Assembly: GCA_964019165.1 (NCBI GenBank)
Contig: OZ025278.1
Location: 10,243,528 to 10,307,527 of the forward strand
DNA length: 64,000 bases
From: Mastigias papua
Lineage: Eukaryota; Cnidaria; Scyphozoa; Rhizostomeae; Mastigiidae
Direction: 5' to 3'
The notes below the pieces were generated by a model. The model did no database searches and had not been told where the DNA came from. It was given only the letters and a program-made list of their open reading frames with translations. The translations under genes and the position numbers were made by a program. Below, piece after piece: positions 43,308 to 63,400 of the stretch (the stretch's first letter is position 1; the number at the start of each line of letters is the position of its first letter).

Positions 43308-43745
43308 GAGAAAATTGGCAAGATAAATACAATCACTTACCTTTTAAATAACTTAAATACTTTGTGAATTAGACATGTAGTATCTAAAAACTAGCTTCCG
43401 TTTAGGCCGCCATTAAGGAAAGGCCTCTCTAGCTTAATTTTGCCTTATATGGGCATATTTATGTTCTCCGTTGATGCCTTGTGACTATACAGTTGAGTGG
43501 TGCTTATGTGTTTTCTTTCAGCTAAAGTTTCCAGCACAAAATACAACTGAAATATACAAAAATAGTTCCAGAACCCATTCGTCGGTATAATGTTGTAAAT
43601 GAATGATAGATCGATTGGTCGATGGATCAATCGATCAATCGACCAATAAAGGATTTGGAGACAGAGAAAGTCAACTTCCAACAAAATGAGAATTCTATTC
43701 ACAACTGAAGTACTACAGTGAAGGGATAAATAAATGCCATTGAAG

Positions 43746-44772
43746 CTATCGCTTTTGCTTGTTGATTTCCCGATCTAACAGTGCTTTGTAGAGCCATGAT
43801 TTGTCAGGAACACTCAAGTCACCACAGAGATCAGGCGGCAGAACGTTTGGAGGTATGTAATTGTGAAGGTGCAATACATCTTTGCCATGATAATAGATCT
43901 AAAAACGCAGACAAAAGCAAAACAGAAATAATGAAGCAAGGGTCATAGTTATGAAAAAGTGTGCCTTGTAATATCTGAAATAAATTTTCCGACATTGTTT
44001 CCTGATGAAGAAGCCAAGGGATTAGACAATTCACTTCTGTTGTCAAAGACATTTGCGCATATTTTCATTGAACACTTTAACAGCGTACATCTATTAATAT
44101 TTTGGTCTTTCATACTCTGACTAATATGAAACAAAAGAAGTATAAGTGAGAATTTCTTATTGCATTCAAACCAATATTTTTAAGGTAATTGGAATGAGAA
44201 AGGGTTTTGGCTGTTGGTTGAAAGAGGCAGTTCTTGTGAGATCCAAATGACATAAAAGTAAATCCATCATAAACTCAAAATATGATAAAATATGACAAAA
44301 TGCTCTTTTTAAGCGCTGTAGATATAAAACTATTACTGAAAAAGGTAGACAACATTGTCAATGAGAATAGACAGATCATTGTGACCGTACAGCTAATACC
44401 TGATCAATCGATTAATCATTCAATCAATTAATCAACCAATCAATCAATCAATCAATCAGTTCAATTCAAATTCTACTACATACAACATATAACATAAATA
44501 AACTACAACACAATCGAAATTTAAACGATGCAGTAGAACTTTTCTAGGAGGAGCTCCCCTAGTAGGTAGACTAACTAGATGAGAGCCCCCCTCCTAGTTG
44601 CTATGCATAACTAGTTCATGTGCCAATCGCTTGTTAATGTCCTATTTGCTGCTTTCTTGTTAGAGAGAGCCTGGCAAATAAATTTTTTTGCAAAATAAAA
44701 ACTTGGAAGTAGAATTTTTAAGTTCAGCTGGCAAGTTATTCCATAATGTGGCCCCATGTATTAGATTCAATT

Positions 44773-44806
<34 letters not shown>

Positions 44807-45968
44807 GCAAGCAAGCAATCAATTAACCAATCAACCAATCAATCAATCATCCCATCAAGCAATCAATCAATCAATCAATCAATCAGTCAATCAGTATTGC
44901 CAATTAATCCCAAATCTAATACTTCAACATACCCTATTCTGTGCCTTTTGTTTTATGATTGGCCTCGTCACAGTCATCAAGAGGCGAACATACCATGGCT
45001 GATTCACAAAATGGACACCTTTAAATCTTGCAGGGAAACAGTCCTTTGCGTGAATGAGACACAATTGATTTATTTGCAGTCAACAAGAAAAATAGAAAGA
45101 TAAAAATCCAATGCTTTAAATCAATATTCCAAGCCAATGTATAAAAAATTAATCAAAGTGTTCAGTGATTAGAAACAATAGGATAGGTTACATGAGAATC
45201 GGGCAATCTACTTCCTTGCAATGGAATTTTAATGCTTTGCACACAAGTGACTTTAATTTACCCCTATAATATGCTTAAACGTGAGTAATGTAGCATATTT
45301 TTCACCGTCACCTTCCACGCTGCAAAATGTAAACAGTCCTACTTTTCTGCTAGGAAGAGCAGTGCGCCTTGTGGCATGATAATCTGAAGTCAAGGAGAAA
45401 AGGTTCAGAATACCTGAAAGACTTTTATTGCATCGATCAAATGAGACTTGTTAAGGTAAGATGCATCTGATATTTTCCATCCAGTAAAATCGACAACAAA
45501 CACCACCCCACAAATTTGAGTTCGTTCGCTTTCAATCAAATATTCCATAGTCAATAATAACGCTCTTAAAATATCATCAAACGTATAAAGTTTTGTGTTC
45601 CAATTTCCTGGGAACATAATCACAATGCTACGTCCGAGATGGTCTCGTTCTGGCATTACCATAGGCAGACCATCTTCAAACACTGGTCGCAAACAAGATG
45701 CTCGTAACGAGCGAAAGAATTGTCGGTGGCGGCGTCGAAAACGACAATAATTCATCAACAAGCTGAATGCTCTGTCCTTGTCAAACTTTCTTGCTCGTAA
45801 GAACTGAAGTAAGAATGCATCGTCTTTTCTTTCAAAATATATATCAGGTCGAGCAAGCATCCTGTCTCGTAACGCTTCTATGTCGAAAGTTCGAGTGTCC
45901 AATCGCTCGTTAACTTCTTGCCGAGCATTTTCATAAACATTACCGCAATTGGCATAAATATCTACCAT
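43746..45968 (-). CDS. CRAL-TRIO domain lipid-binding protein (TTPA/TTPAL/clavesin-like)
   Basis: Three exons: 45968-45414 (185 codons), 45043-44933 (37 codons) and 43898-43746. All joins are phase 0, giving 272 residues, close to alpha-tocopherol transfer protein. Residues about 45-95 form the CRAL-TRIO N-terminal helical part (DDAFLLQFLRARKFDKDRAF). The lipid-binding domain follows: GVVFVVDFTGW, then exon 2 with DCFPARFKGVHFVNQPWY, and exon 3 with the closing block HNYIPPNVLPPDLCGD. Family members carry small hydrophobic ligands and bind phosphoinositide membranes; the ligand here is unknown. Intron 2 holds a retroelement tail and (CAAT)n arrays. The paralogue group is not resolved. Confidence 0.9.
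44400..44765 (-). mobile_element. Non-LTR retrotransposon 3' remnant with (ATTG)n tail
   Basis: The minus strand near 44760-44680 reads GATLWNNLPAELKNSTSKF, the usual closing block of CR1/L2/Jockey-type polyproteins, followed by a degraded 3' UTR and an (ATTG)-type tail (44400-44460). It lies in intron 2 of the CRAL-TRIO gene. Confidence 0.65.
44766..44893. repeat. (CAAT)n tetranucleotide array
   Basis: About 125 bases of imperfect CAAT/CAAG repeats beside the retroelement remnant and ending about 40 bases from the CRAL-TRIO exon 2 donor. Confidence 0.9.
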
Positions 45969-47643
45969 TGTTGCAAATAAACACGCAAGGAAGCTTGTCT
46001 CTGTTGTTGAGAATTTTTCAAATAACGTAAAATGGACTCAATTCCTTCAGATTCAATGGGATGCAATTAAAAAGCAATTGTATCGACAATGGATGTCAAA
46101 AGGCAATTAAATTTGATATAAAACATGCTCAGCTTCCACTAATCAATTCTTTATTCTCCCAACACAAACGACAGGTAATCTAAAATAAATAAGTATGAAA
46201 ATCAGTCAAGAACTTGAAGCCTCACTTACAGCCATTCTACATGTTATAACATTCCATAGACGGCAGTACATTGATTTACGCCGATTGGCCGATGGTATTA
46301 AATTATCAGGTCATTTTGAATTAATTTTCCAATCCGAAAATGTTTGAATTATTGCAGTTCTTGGTTCTTATTTAAGATACCATCTGGCTCTTTTCTAACT
46401 CCTTTTTCATTCATCTTATGTAATAGCCTAACTTATATTTCCAATAAAATTCAAGGTAAATTTTCTCCAAAACCAAGTAATGAACGATTCGAATATTCAG
46501 CAGGTCAGTCCAGTTCAGCTCAGATTATTCTTAAAGCAGATATGAAACATTAAACTAAATCATAATAGGTGGATCCTCCTGAAGATTTATGTTTGGCTTC
46601 CTTTCATAAATGGTTACAACAGATACGATGTGCAATTCTTTTAATTATTGTGATGAGATTCATAAGAGTAACTATCGTCATATCCATCAAGCTCATGATC
46701 AAAATAATAGCAACAAGGCATCCTTGATAGATGAGATCCTACACCTGCATCGATAAACCATTGAAAACATTGCATATGGGAAAGGCCTATTTATGATAGG
46801 TGGGAAAATCTAGAAAAAGACTAACCTTAGTATAACTAAGAAGCTGGACTACATTAGAGAAAGTGTACAAAGACAAAAGGATGTAGAATACTACCTATCG
46901 TAAGAATTACTCGAGGTAATAACTAAAAATGAAAACAACAAAAAAAATTTTGATATAGGATTACGATGTTGTGGTATGTGTATGAAAATTATGGCAAACT
47001 AGACATCAGGAGCTAACTTACAATTCGCGTAAAAGTAGTGTAGAACCACCAATATGTAATAGTACCATTAAACCAAAAGAAAGTTCTCGAGCTAGGCCAT
47101 AGAGTATTCTTCGTAAACTGTGCCTGTGTTCACTTTCAACACCTGCTTCTTGAATTTCTCACATTAATCATTTCTACAGCATCTGCTTGCAGCTGCGTTT
47201 CCTCCTTCGTGGTAACGCAAAATGCTCCAGTCAATTACGACGTAACATTATAAAGCGAAAAAGCAAAGATGACCATAAAATAAAAATATAAACTGTGGTA
47301 TTTTGTTCGCTTTATCTGCTAATATTTAGCTACTAGGTTTTGTGGGGATAAAACTTCGGCGAATGTCCGTTTCGAACCAAAATACAGTATTGTCGGTTAA
47401 CCACTTCGACCAGTCTATCACGGTTTAACCATTTCAACCACCACATCATGCTTTGAATTAAGAATTAGGGTTCTAACTTTAAAATATTTTTTAATATCAA
47501 ATAAAATCTATGATAATGTGAGGAAACAACAACCAATGAGTGGAATTAATGAAATACGAGAACCAAATAAAAATAGTTGAAAAATAATTGACAGTTTTAA
47601 CAGCTTCAGAGACTAAGGTGCAAAAGGAGCAAGTTCATACTTT
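45969..47643. other. Interval between TAF1A and the CRAL-TRIO gene
   Basis: It holds the TAF1A 3' UTR and the CRAL-TRIO promoter by position. No frame above 70 codons and no recognised repeat. Confidence 0.4.
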
Positions 47644-53233
<5,590 letters not shown>

Positions 53234-54121
53234 TTTTTGCTTTTTTTACTTCTGCATTTCCCCTCTTCTAACCCTCTTCTTAATTTCTCCGAAAGACCTC
53301 GTTTTCGGAATATACCATCCTCCTTCGTAGTTTCTTAGAAAAGTTAAATTAGTACTGCTGCTTTTTCTAATAGTACTAATTTACTAATCTAGACAGTAAA
53401 AAGGAATTTACTCATAAGTCCCAAATAGGGGCGTCACCATGGGCGTCACTACCGAGTTCCTCAGAGGGCGGTGCAAGGTGGAGTTTTCCTGAAAAGAGGG
53501 TGTGGTCACAGAGTGAACATTTACTAAGTGGGAGTTGTGCAAATGGTCATTAGCAAAGTTTCTTGACGAAAAGTTACTTTCATCATTGAATGGGCCCAAG
53601 AAATTCATATAACCCTTAGCATAGTGCTATTTGGTTTTCAAGGACGGTGTCGCTGGGGGGCTGGGAGGTTTAGCCCCCAGAATTTTGCCAGACAGCGAAT
53701 TTGCTTATTGAAGGAAGGGAAAGATAACAGGCATATAGTTAAAGCAGGTGCTCTATGCATTATTTGAAAACGCTCTTTTGTGCTAACTATTTCAAACTTA
53801 AGCTCAAAGTTGTGCAACTATAGATATGTATGAGAGTATTTGCTCAAATCCTTCTCGCAAGAGAGCAGCAAAAGAAACTTCCAAGCTTCCATTATTCATG
53901 GCTGTTCCAGGGTATGCCAGGGACGGCTCCATGAGTCTGTACCTAGGACAATGATAGCTCTGCTTAGGCCAAATAGGATCCACTATGGGTAGCGGTCTAC
54001 CGCGACAGACAACTTTTGAAGTTTTCCCTCTAGAATGGCTAAAAGTGCACAAATAAGTGAAATTTCTTGGACATTTGCATCAATCTGTTCTCATACAAAA
54101 CTCCGATAGAAACGACTGCAA
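53234..54121. other. TAF1A upstream region and repeat debris
   Basis: The sequence next to 53233 is the likely TAF1A promoter; no TATA box is evident. Fragments such as 'ggggggctgggaggtttagcccccag' look like dispersed repeat pieces. Confidence 0.35.
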
Positions 54122-54472
54122 ACACACCTTTTTATAAGAAAAAGTTTATAAAAATGAGGCTTAAAAGGCCAGAATCATATGAAAATATTAAAAACTACCT
54201 CATGGCTCAAGTTTTAAAGTTCATCTGTTTTCATAAGTCGAATCCAATATTAGCTCTTTTTACAAGATCATTTGCAAAGATTGAAACTTTTCTTTGGTAA
54301 TCTTGGATAACAAAGATAAGTCATTTTTTAGCAAATAATGGTAGCCTCTCAGGGTCTGTTTATTGTAGTACACGTTAAGAAAATCGTGCAAAAATCTCAG
54401 CTTCAATTTCATGAATAGTTAAGAAAACTGAGGCCCAGGCTTAAAGTGGTTTTCTTAAATAAAGAACGAGTA
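54122..54472. mobile_element. Inverted-repeat element (AAGAAAATC family), copy 3
   Basis: It contains TTTATAAGAAAAAGTTTATA, GGCTCAAGTTT, 'aatattagctctttttacaag', CTCAGCTTCAATTTCATG and AGTTAAGAAAACTGAGG in the family order. Length about 351 bases. Confidence 0.65.
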
Positions 54473-57400
54473 ATTCTTATTTGGACACGACTACAGAGTT
54501 TGTAAAACGTACTGCCTACATATTGCGATTAAAGACATTCAAATTCAGTGGCTTAGCTTTTTCACTACATTTATACACGTAAAACCTTTCAGAATGATAA
54601 AAATAAATATTTGCAGGGGGAAATGGGAAATAAAATGAAATAATCAGCATACCACTTAGAACTGCTGTTCCTCCTCAGGGGTAGTTTGCAATTCTGTACC
54701 TGACTTATTTATACACGAAATACAACCTTCAGCTAAGGTATAAATTACTTTACAATACCAAAATAACTTATCAGAATGAAAAATTTAATCCTATTAAATG
54801 AGAGCACTGATCTTCCAGGGATTTGTGCTTTAACTTTTGAGTCTAGCCCTTTAAAAAGTTTTGAATTGTCTTTAGCTATTTAAAGTTATTTGAATTTTGT
54901 CGACTCCAGACATTGCCATATGGATACCACGGCTGAATGGCTACATCCAAACATATTTAATGGAGGGAAATAATAAATTGGAGTACGGGGGTGTAGCCTC
55001 AGGATACTCGTTAGGGTCATACACTTTTAGCTCAGCCCCTTCCCTTCGCACGGAAGCTTGCATTTTTGCCCCCTCGTGCGCACGTGCTAAATGAATTTTT
55101 GTCGCAATATATGATTTTTCATGAAAAGCTTTTCACCCCGTAATGAAGCTTTCCTAGCTATTTCTTCATTTCAGTAGTGAAGCTCTGGACTTTCTCAGGG
55201 ACATAGCGGGAATATTAGAGTTTGTGATACACTCCAGTGCTACCATAGTAATTCTATTTACTATTGTGCTACAGACAGACAAGCTTTATACAAGCATGAT
55301 ATTAAAAACTTAGATTTTCATAGGAAACCTATGCAAATTATGCCAAAGAGATGATGCGGTTGTGTGAAAATTGAAACTTTTATCTAGAGTCAAAACTAAA
55401 ACACAATTATATACTTTTGATTGTACCCCTCACAATGGGAACAGACTCGATGTCATCATGTTCCCACTCAAAGTTATCGTGTTCCCAATATTAGAAACAT
55501 TTGCTACAGATTAGCCTTTAGAAACTCAGTGCAAAGTAAGTAGGGTCCATTGGGACAGAGCGAGCAATCGGGACAAAGCGGGCAAACGATCACTCTGAAC
55601 AATCAGTGACTAGTGGTCTCCCCCCCCCCCCCATGCCCAGTTTGAGTTGTTTGAAAAGAGGCCCCACGCGCCAAGGCAACGAAGAATGCATTCACTCTTA
55701 CATAGTCACGAACCATCAATAGTTATGCAAATGGCCATCAAATGGATTCTTGGCTGCACGTGAATTGAACTTACTTCCTAATTCTTGATTGTTTGCTGTT
55801 ATAAAAAATTTTCCAAATTGAAAAGTTCCTTAGGGAATTTTCCTTTAGTAGCGTAATTTCTTTAGATATTTTGATATTCTATATGTAGGTTCCTTATAAA
55901 GTGGTTCATTATAAAAATGCGTCTATCCCCCATACAAAAGTACCACCATTTTTGTTTGTTTGTAACGGCCATTTTCCACACGAGTGAAGGGCTTTTGTAA
56001 ACAATGATCAATGTAATGAAAGGTTGTTTTGATTGTAGCAATCTTTCATAAGCGTAAACTTAGAAATTTACAGTGTTAACTTAACGGGAATTCCTTCAAG
56101 ATTAATGCTCTTTCAGTACTGTACACATATCTTTTTGCCAAAATGACAAAGACTTAAAGATTCACCTGAATACTAGAAAGTTTATTTGCTTTTTGACCAT
56201 GTTTATTATCGAAGCACCGCTCATATTTTTAACTAATAAGATTGATAACATGTATTTGTGGTGAAAAATCCTTCCTGTTCGAGAGAACATTTTGTCTGAT
56301 TTCAGTGTGATAACAACCCCATGAAAAAACCAAAAGCAGTTACTGGTCAGTCACACAAAAAACTATGGATAGTCAAAAGGATGATGGAGCCATGCTTTCT
56401 GTCTGTTGCCTTTCTCTTAGATTTAATCTACCCACAACCACACTAAATCCCTTGAAAGCCATTCAGTTTGTTGATGTCAGCTTTCCATTTTCAACTAAGG
56501 CGAGCGTTACTTAAGTTCAATAGGACCTTTGAAATGTATTGTTCTATTGTCTAGAAACAATAAGCTAGATGATAGGTGTCTATCAAAGAGCTCGAATTTG
56601 CAAGTAGCACGCATGACGGGTTTTCCCTAGGCGAATAAAATTTTACTTCTTTGGGCGGTCTCCTAACCTACTTTAGTATGGAATGGAAGCCAATTCTTTT
56701 TTCCTTTTTGTTCGTTGCAGCGCAGTCTTTGGTAAGCTGTTATGAAAATGATTTGTGGCTTAGAAGAACCTGCAAACTCTTTTGCATCGAAAAGGTATGT
56801 ATTGAATCTCTCATACGATGTGGCCGATGATTCAGCTATCGTACGTTCATTTTGCAAATAGGCCATCCTTTTGTTTCAATTTTGCAACCAGAAACACTGG
56901 CCGATCGAATGATCTCCTCTTAACTCTCTGATATTGCAAATTACTGAGTATATGGATCTACAAAACAATTTTCTATAGTTGTATTCTAGAGTCTATATAC
57001 ATTTGATAACTTTTTCCGGACTTTCTGATGAGCCAGTTTTTTATCAGTTGGTAAGAGACAAACAGGCTATAAATGCATCTTCACTAAAAGCATATGAGAA
57101 CTGAAGCTAGGCTTACCCCCACAGCAAAGTCACATTAGTTCTGGTTAGAATCTAAAAGATATTCTCATCAAATGTAGATGAGAATGCCATTTTTAAGTTC
57201 TATGCTAGAACTACACGCGTGTAAATATCCGGGAAGTATGATGCATCTTTGGTCGGTTCGCTTGATTTGTAGCTTTCACTGAATTAAATGCTTTATCCTT
57301 ATCACGACTCTCTGGTGTATAGCAACAAGTGTGTATGTTGAATACCGTTTCCTGAAGCTTTCTGACAGCTAGATGACAGTTTTATTTTGCGATTTGTTGA

Positions 57401-60400
57401 AAAGGTGGGTGTGTACAAGGACTGGTCTATGATCAAATTACCCCGATATTTTCAGTCGACATGTGGCGAGAGTTGTTTTCTACTTAGCTGAAATTTGTGT
57501 CTATCTGATCAATGACTTCCGTTGTAATCAGTTAACCAACAGCATCACAACGATTACCAATTATACAAACCTACAGGCTTCGTAGCTGCTAATAATAAAC
57601 AACTTAACTGCTTTGCTTTACTTCAAATAGGTTCGTAGCTTTGCCGTTTATAAACGCATATTTTTGACATATACATTCCTTGAATAAGAATGTATAAACA
57701 ATGCAAAAATGAAAGAGGATAATTCTCATTTTGTCATTATAGATCGAATAATGATAATTTTTGCTCCTGACGTGTTGCAATTTTGCCTTCGCTATATAGT
57801 CATTTAGTAGGGTGTTCGTGTCTGGCATCTGTTACAATCATAGAGTTAGGTTTACAATATTAGAGATTCTAACTAGCCACATGCGTGCAACAACTTACTG
57901 GCCGATGGTTAGAAGTGTTTTCGGTATTTATCAACTGTGTTTACTTTACTTTTGCATAATACTATCATCACGTCTGGAAAAACGGAAAACACTACTGATA
58001 AACAAACAGCAGGTCTACGCAACAATAGACATTATTTTTAGGCCATAGCTTGATACCTTCACGTGGAAATCTTAAATAGATGGTTATTGAAAGGCGTTTG
58101 AAATCGTCAGACCACATGGCTTGAGATTTTACTCATACCTTAACTCGTGTTTTTTTGCGGTACTCGATGTTGTGATTTATAATGTCATTTTTAGGCCTTT
58201 AATTTGATTTCGCTTATCGTTTCTTCTGTAATTAAAACAAGCTCTTATTTGTGTTCTTTTGTGGGCATTTTTGTTTCCTTCGATACAGTGGGAAACTTTT
58301 AAGAACACTTTTCGGCTATGCGACAATATGCCTACATCAAGCAAGTTTTTGCTAATGTAGAACAGGAAATCAAAAGCCAAAAGTATTTTTTATTTGCTAA
58401 AAGAAAATAAATCAGCTCAGCTACTTTAATGGGCAATTTAAGAAAAATGAAATAAAGGTAGAAGGAGTGAAAGGCCTTTTGGTTGCCTTTATAGATAATT
58501 TAACCCTGTTAGATTTCCTCTGGCTTTCAAGCGTGTGAATGTCACTTAACTTGCTTCCTTGGGAATCTGATCTAGATTGTACAGCGAAATAGAACCTTAT
58601 TTGACAGGACATTAGTTTGGCTAATAGCTTTCTTTTGTGCATAGTCTGTGATAGCTTTTAATTTTCTTCATTTCATTTGATCATTTGCTTTCCATTGACC
58701 TAAGTTATGTTTGATAATTACTGTTGCTCTATAAGTAATAGCATCTGAGTCATTTGATGGCCTTCTTAATTTCATGTAGATGCTACATGTTAGAAGTTCT
58801 TCACACACTGAGATGCTTGGTCTATCTGAACGTCACAGTAAAACCGTTTTCAACAAGTAGTTATTCAAATTGATTTTAAGTTCTTCGGTGTGAAACTGAG
58901 AATAAAACTCGTACAATCTTCTTGCATCCATCTTTCATGTTTTCAAACCTGCAGGCTGCCTCGTGCTAAGTTTCCTACTCTTAGGAAATTAACACAAGAA
59001 GGAGATAAATGATGGGATGATGTCATACTGTGTCAAGTAGCACAGAGCATTCTGTGAGGCTTCGTCAACTGAGGTAATATATACCAAGCTTGTTCAGTTG
59101 TCGAAAATGACATGATCTTCCCAATTTATCTTGCTGTACCACAGAGACATAGCTGTTGTTTATCCAGATGTAATTGTTAGGATCCTGGGCATCCACGAAG
59201 CTAGGGTTAGGCACAGGGACATTGCTCACAGAGCTAGAAGATTTTGCCCTCCCCTTGCCGACCCCAGACTTTTGCCTAAAAGCTTAGGAAATGGACAGTT
59301 TGACACAAAACAACCAGAAAATCTACGTTTATCACACGCATGTAAACGATTTCACCATTCTTTTTGTTTCTAGAATGGGTGTATATCAAAATTTAGAAAG
59401 GGGATTTTCCTAGAATCTAAAGGGCGTGGTTTCCATAATTTTACAGGATTTTTTGCCCCCAGACCCCATCTTACCTATTTGCTGCCCCCTCCTTCTCAGA
59501 GTTGGCTTCATAACTAGGTATGAGCTCATAAATCTTTGAAAGTAATCTGTTTGCAGTTCTTCTTGCAGGTGGTTTTAAGACCTCTATCATCTTTTATTCA
59601 AAATATAGAGCAATATTTTTACTATCACGTTGTCTCAGATCCCTATTGTCTGATAGTGAAGTTTGGATGAAGTCGAAACGTTGCTAAACAGAATTGTATA
59701 CGCTAGAGTTTGTTACTGAGCGTTGTCAGCAAAATATTCTTGATCGACAGTTCTTATGAAAAATTAGAACATTAGAATTGAGACATTGAAGTACTATTAT
59801 GTTCCTTCTCCATATTCAGGGGCCGAACTGGCCATTCGGGCAATCCCAAATCAAGGGGTCCATTGATTTTCTTGCTCTAGGCCTTCTGTATATTTTAGGA
59901 AATGATATATTTTGATGTGGCATAAAAGCCGAATGTATCCTCATTAATATTCCGGGTAGAGCATTGATTTTTGATACATATTCCACTTTCTGAAACACCT
60001 AGGACCAATGTACGAAGCAATGTAGTCCCTCTTTGATTTAAACAGCTTTGAGCAAGGATTTCTCTTGCTTGGACCCCTAAAAGTTTCTAGGATTTCGTAA
60101 AACTGGAATACTAAACGGAATGTTCGAGAAGCTGTGTGAACTTCTGGAAAATGAAGGGACAACTTCTGAACTGTAATGAAGCATTCCTATGGTTGTTGGT
60201 GAAGCTTGTTGAAGAATATGAATATGCCACAGTTGAAGGTATCATCGGCACTGACGAGGACGAGGATGACGAGACAATCGGACCAAAGTGACCTAGTCGC
60301 ATTTTGCTAGACTGAAGCCTGTTTTCTACAAAGCGAAATCGTTTTTGCGATGCGAAGCGCAGTGATGAACTTCTTGCTACTTGCGATCCCAATTAGGCTG

Positions 60401-63400
60401 CCCATAGTCATCCACATACTTTGTTGATCACCTCAAGAAAATAGACTGTGATCGAAATATCAATGCAAACACCGCGGTGATTGGCCTCGCTCGTGAGAAA
60501 TGAATAACGCTTGCTTAACTTCAAGAGATTTCGCAGTGTGCTAACGATTTCGCCCAGTGAAAAGCCCCAGGCTGGAGAGTACTAATTTTGTTTCAGTGGA
60601 TGAGAACAATCCATGGATTAGAAGAAGAATTCAAAAGTTAGAGTTATTAAAGTGACAGAAAGGAGCAGGACGTGCAATGATGGTATTTGTGATTCGGCCT
60701 TAATAGCACTAAAGTATACAGCACTATGACGTTAGCTTCTAAACTTAAAAAATATATAGAAGTAGATTGAGGAGCATAATAGATTAGGAACATTTTGAAA
60801 CCTCGGACCTGATGAACATCCAGCGCAGCGTCCTGAATTCTGCAACAGTGTGAAAGACGGAATTTTCAGCAACAAATTCTTGTCCTTTCTCAGTGCCGAA
60901 TTGAGACTTTTCCAGTGAAAATTTATTATTCTATTAAACGACAAAGTGATAGAGGAATTTTCCAGAACTTCCTATGATTTGGATAGACTATAACAATCTA
61001 AGACCAAAGTTCCAAAGATCCAAGGTTTGATTTCAAGGACTCCTTAATGCACGTGTATCATAGTCTCCACGTGGCAATTTGTCTTTATTCAGTGCAAGAT
61101 TAGATAGGTAGAAAGCCTATATCTGGCCAGTTAATTGCAAGTATTTGAAATCTAAAGCTTATTTTCAACCTGCAAAATAAATATAAGATATCACTTCATA
61201 AAATACGTATAAGATGCCATTTTCATGATGAATAGTGTGCGGGTGTTGTTTAAATCGAATTGAAGACTGAAGTGGGTCATTATTTCCATGCATTGAAAAG
61301 GAAGTAAAGATGAACCTGTAGTTTGATCAATCGATTTGATTTCATCTTTGCTATGAATAGGGAGTTTCCCAGATTCTCCGAAGATTTGCGGAAAGTGGTA
61401 CCAACAATATTTCCTTACGTTACGCCCCTTATACCTTAGCATTCATGCTGGCCCGCGGTCCCCAATAGACAAACCAGTCTGCTCCTGTCCACATTCCAAT
61501 CTTTCTTGTTCAGAACAGTTCTTTTCGTTAACAGGCAGTGAAGGAAAAGTCGTTATTTTGTATCATTGAGATTTTTTATGATCCAGAACATTTTCATAGA
61601 AATGTTAGAGGTAGAAAGAGCAAGTATAATAGACAATCCTTGGGCCTAACTTGCTAACATACGCGTTCTGATTGGCTGCCTTGTGTACCATTTCATCCTG
61701 TTGGAGAAATTATTATTTCTCCAATTGCAATTAATGAACAATTAAGAAAATGAGCTATGGAGATGTTTTCCAGCTCACGATAGCACAGGCCCTTTATCCA
61801 CCAGAACAGTTTCACGTATCGATATACCTGAAGCCATATCAGCTTATGTATCAAAGTGTAATTTTTTCCAAATTTGCAATCATTTCACTACTATTGTAGA
61901 CCTCTCTATCTTCAGTTGACTTACAATTGGCTACTTGCATTACAAATAAGATATGCTTAAAGTGTAAATTTATCGGGATTAGTTGAGTTGAATTGCCTGG
62001 TTAAGCTGATATCCTTACCCATTTTCCGTTAAACTATAACTCAAATACTCGTTGAGAGCTGCCTCGAAAATATTCACAGTAGTTTTGTACTATTTTGTAT
62101 AATACACTTTTTCAGATTGGCACGGTGTGAGAGGACATTTTCTGAAATCATGCACTGAAAAGTTATTTTACAATTTCAATTGATAACCTCTTAAGCTCGA
62201 GATTTTCTTGTTTATAAGCTCTCCAACTTTCCAATTTCAGCTTTCCTCTGAGGATTTCTTTTTGCTTAATTATCGTCATCTTGTTTTACTCTGTTTTGAT
62301 TTCATTCTTGGCTTCCAGACAAGCTCCATAGCATTGTTATCTCCAACAGGCGGCTTTCATTCCACTTTTATTATGCTTTGTGGTCATCTAACTTTCTCTG
62401 AAATCAGAATTTGATATACAGAAGTAGATCACTAAAAAATGTACGTTAGAAAATAGATAAATGTCTTATTCTACTTCTTATCCTGTCTTGCTTCAACAGC
62501 TAAATAAAAGCCAATTTAGTCCTTATTCTTGTTTTTGTTGAAGTCATAATGTATTTGATGAAATTGCAATATTTAAAGTATGTGAGTGAACAAAAAATAG
62601 TGATAATGTAAAAAGACAGTCACAGATATCGATTCTTTTAGATAACAAACTAATAAATGAAAAGATTATACAAAAAATAAATTACACAGTTATGTAGGAT
62701 AATAAGATAAAAAGGATTGATAAGCTGTTTGTTTCTCGTTTTCAATAGTCATGCCATCAATGGGCTTTGGAAATTTTGATCAAAATTACTGTTCAACGCA
62801 CATTTACTTATCCCTTTGTGTAGAGTTCTGTGCATGATAGGACGTCATTGACTCTGGTAGAGTTATTCAACCCAGGGATGCGCTTAGATCATATCGCTTG
62901 GGGGAGCGTTCGGAATAAAAATCATCAACTATTTTATTTTTTTATTTTCCACAACGCAAGGAAACAACGTTGCTAGTAACTGAAAGTTATTTGCAATATC
63001 AAAAAAAGAGAGTTGACTTTAACCAACTATGATCAACGGAGTAATCGAAAATAATAGAAAAATGTGGTCAATCTCCCCAATTCGTGCTAAATGGCCTGCA
63101 ACATGACTAACATTTTTGACAAATTCATTGACATTGGGGGGGGGGGGGCATGGCACGTCCACACCTCACAGTCGGCACATCTCTGAGTCAAAGACTTGTC
63201 TTTCACGTATTAGAAGACAATTTTGACTTTTGCTGTATGCAGTCAGTTCATGTCTTTACCAATGCAACTTTCTATAAAAAGCTTAGAAGCAAATTTTTAA
63301 TAATTAAATTTAGTTCTAACTTCCATATCAGCACAAGACACTATCTTCTATAGAAATTTTTTATGAGAGCATTCTTTCTGATACTAACTAATGTCTATAT

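Noticed and set aside
44400..44893. (CAAT)n arrays as a possible regulatory array
   Set aside because: Better explained as tail sequence of a non-LTR retroelement remnant and its expansion.
60111..60392. 93-codon minus frame and an overlapping acidic plus frame
   Set aside because: No recognisable domain, no splice context and overlapping antisense frames; not supported.
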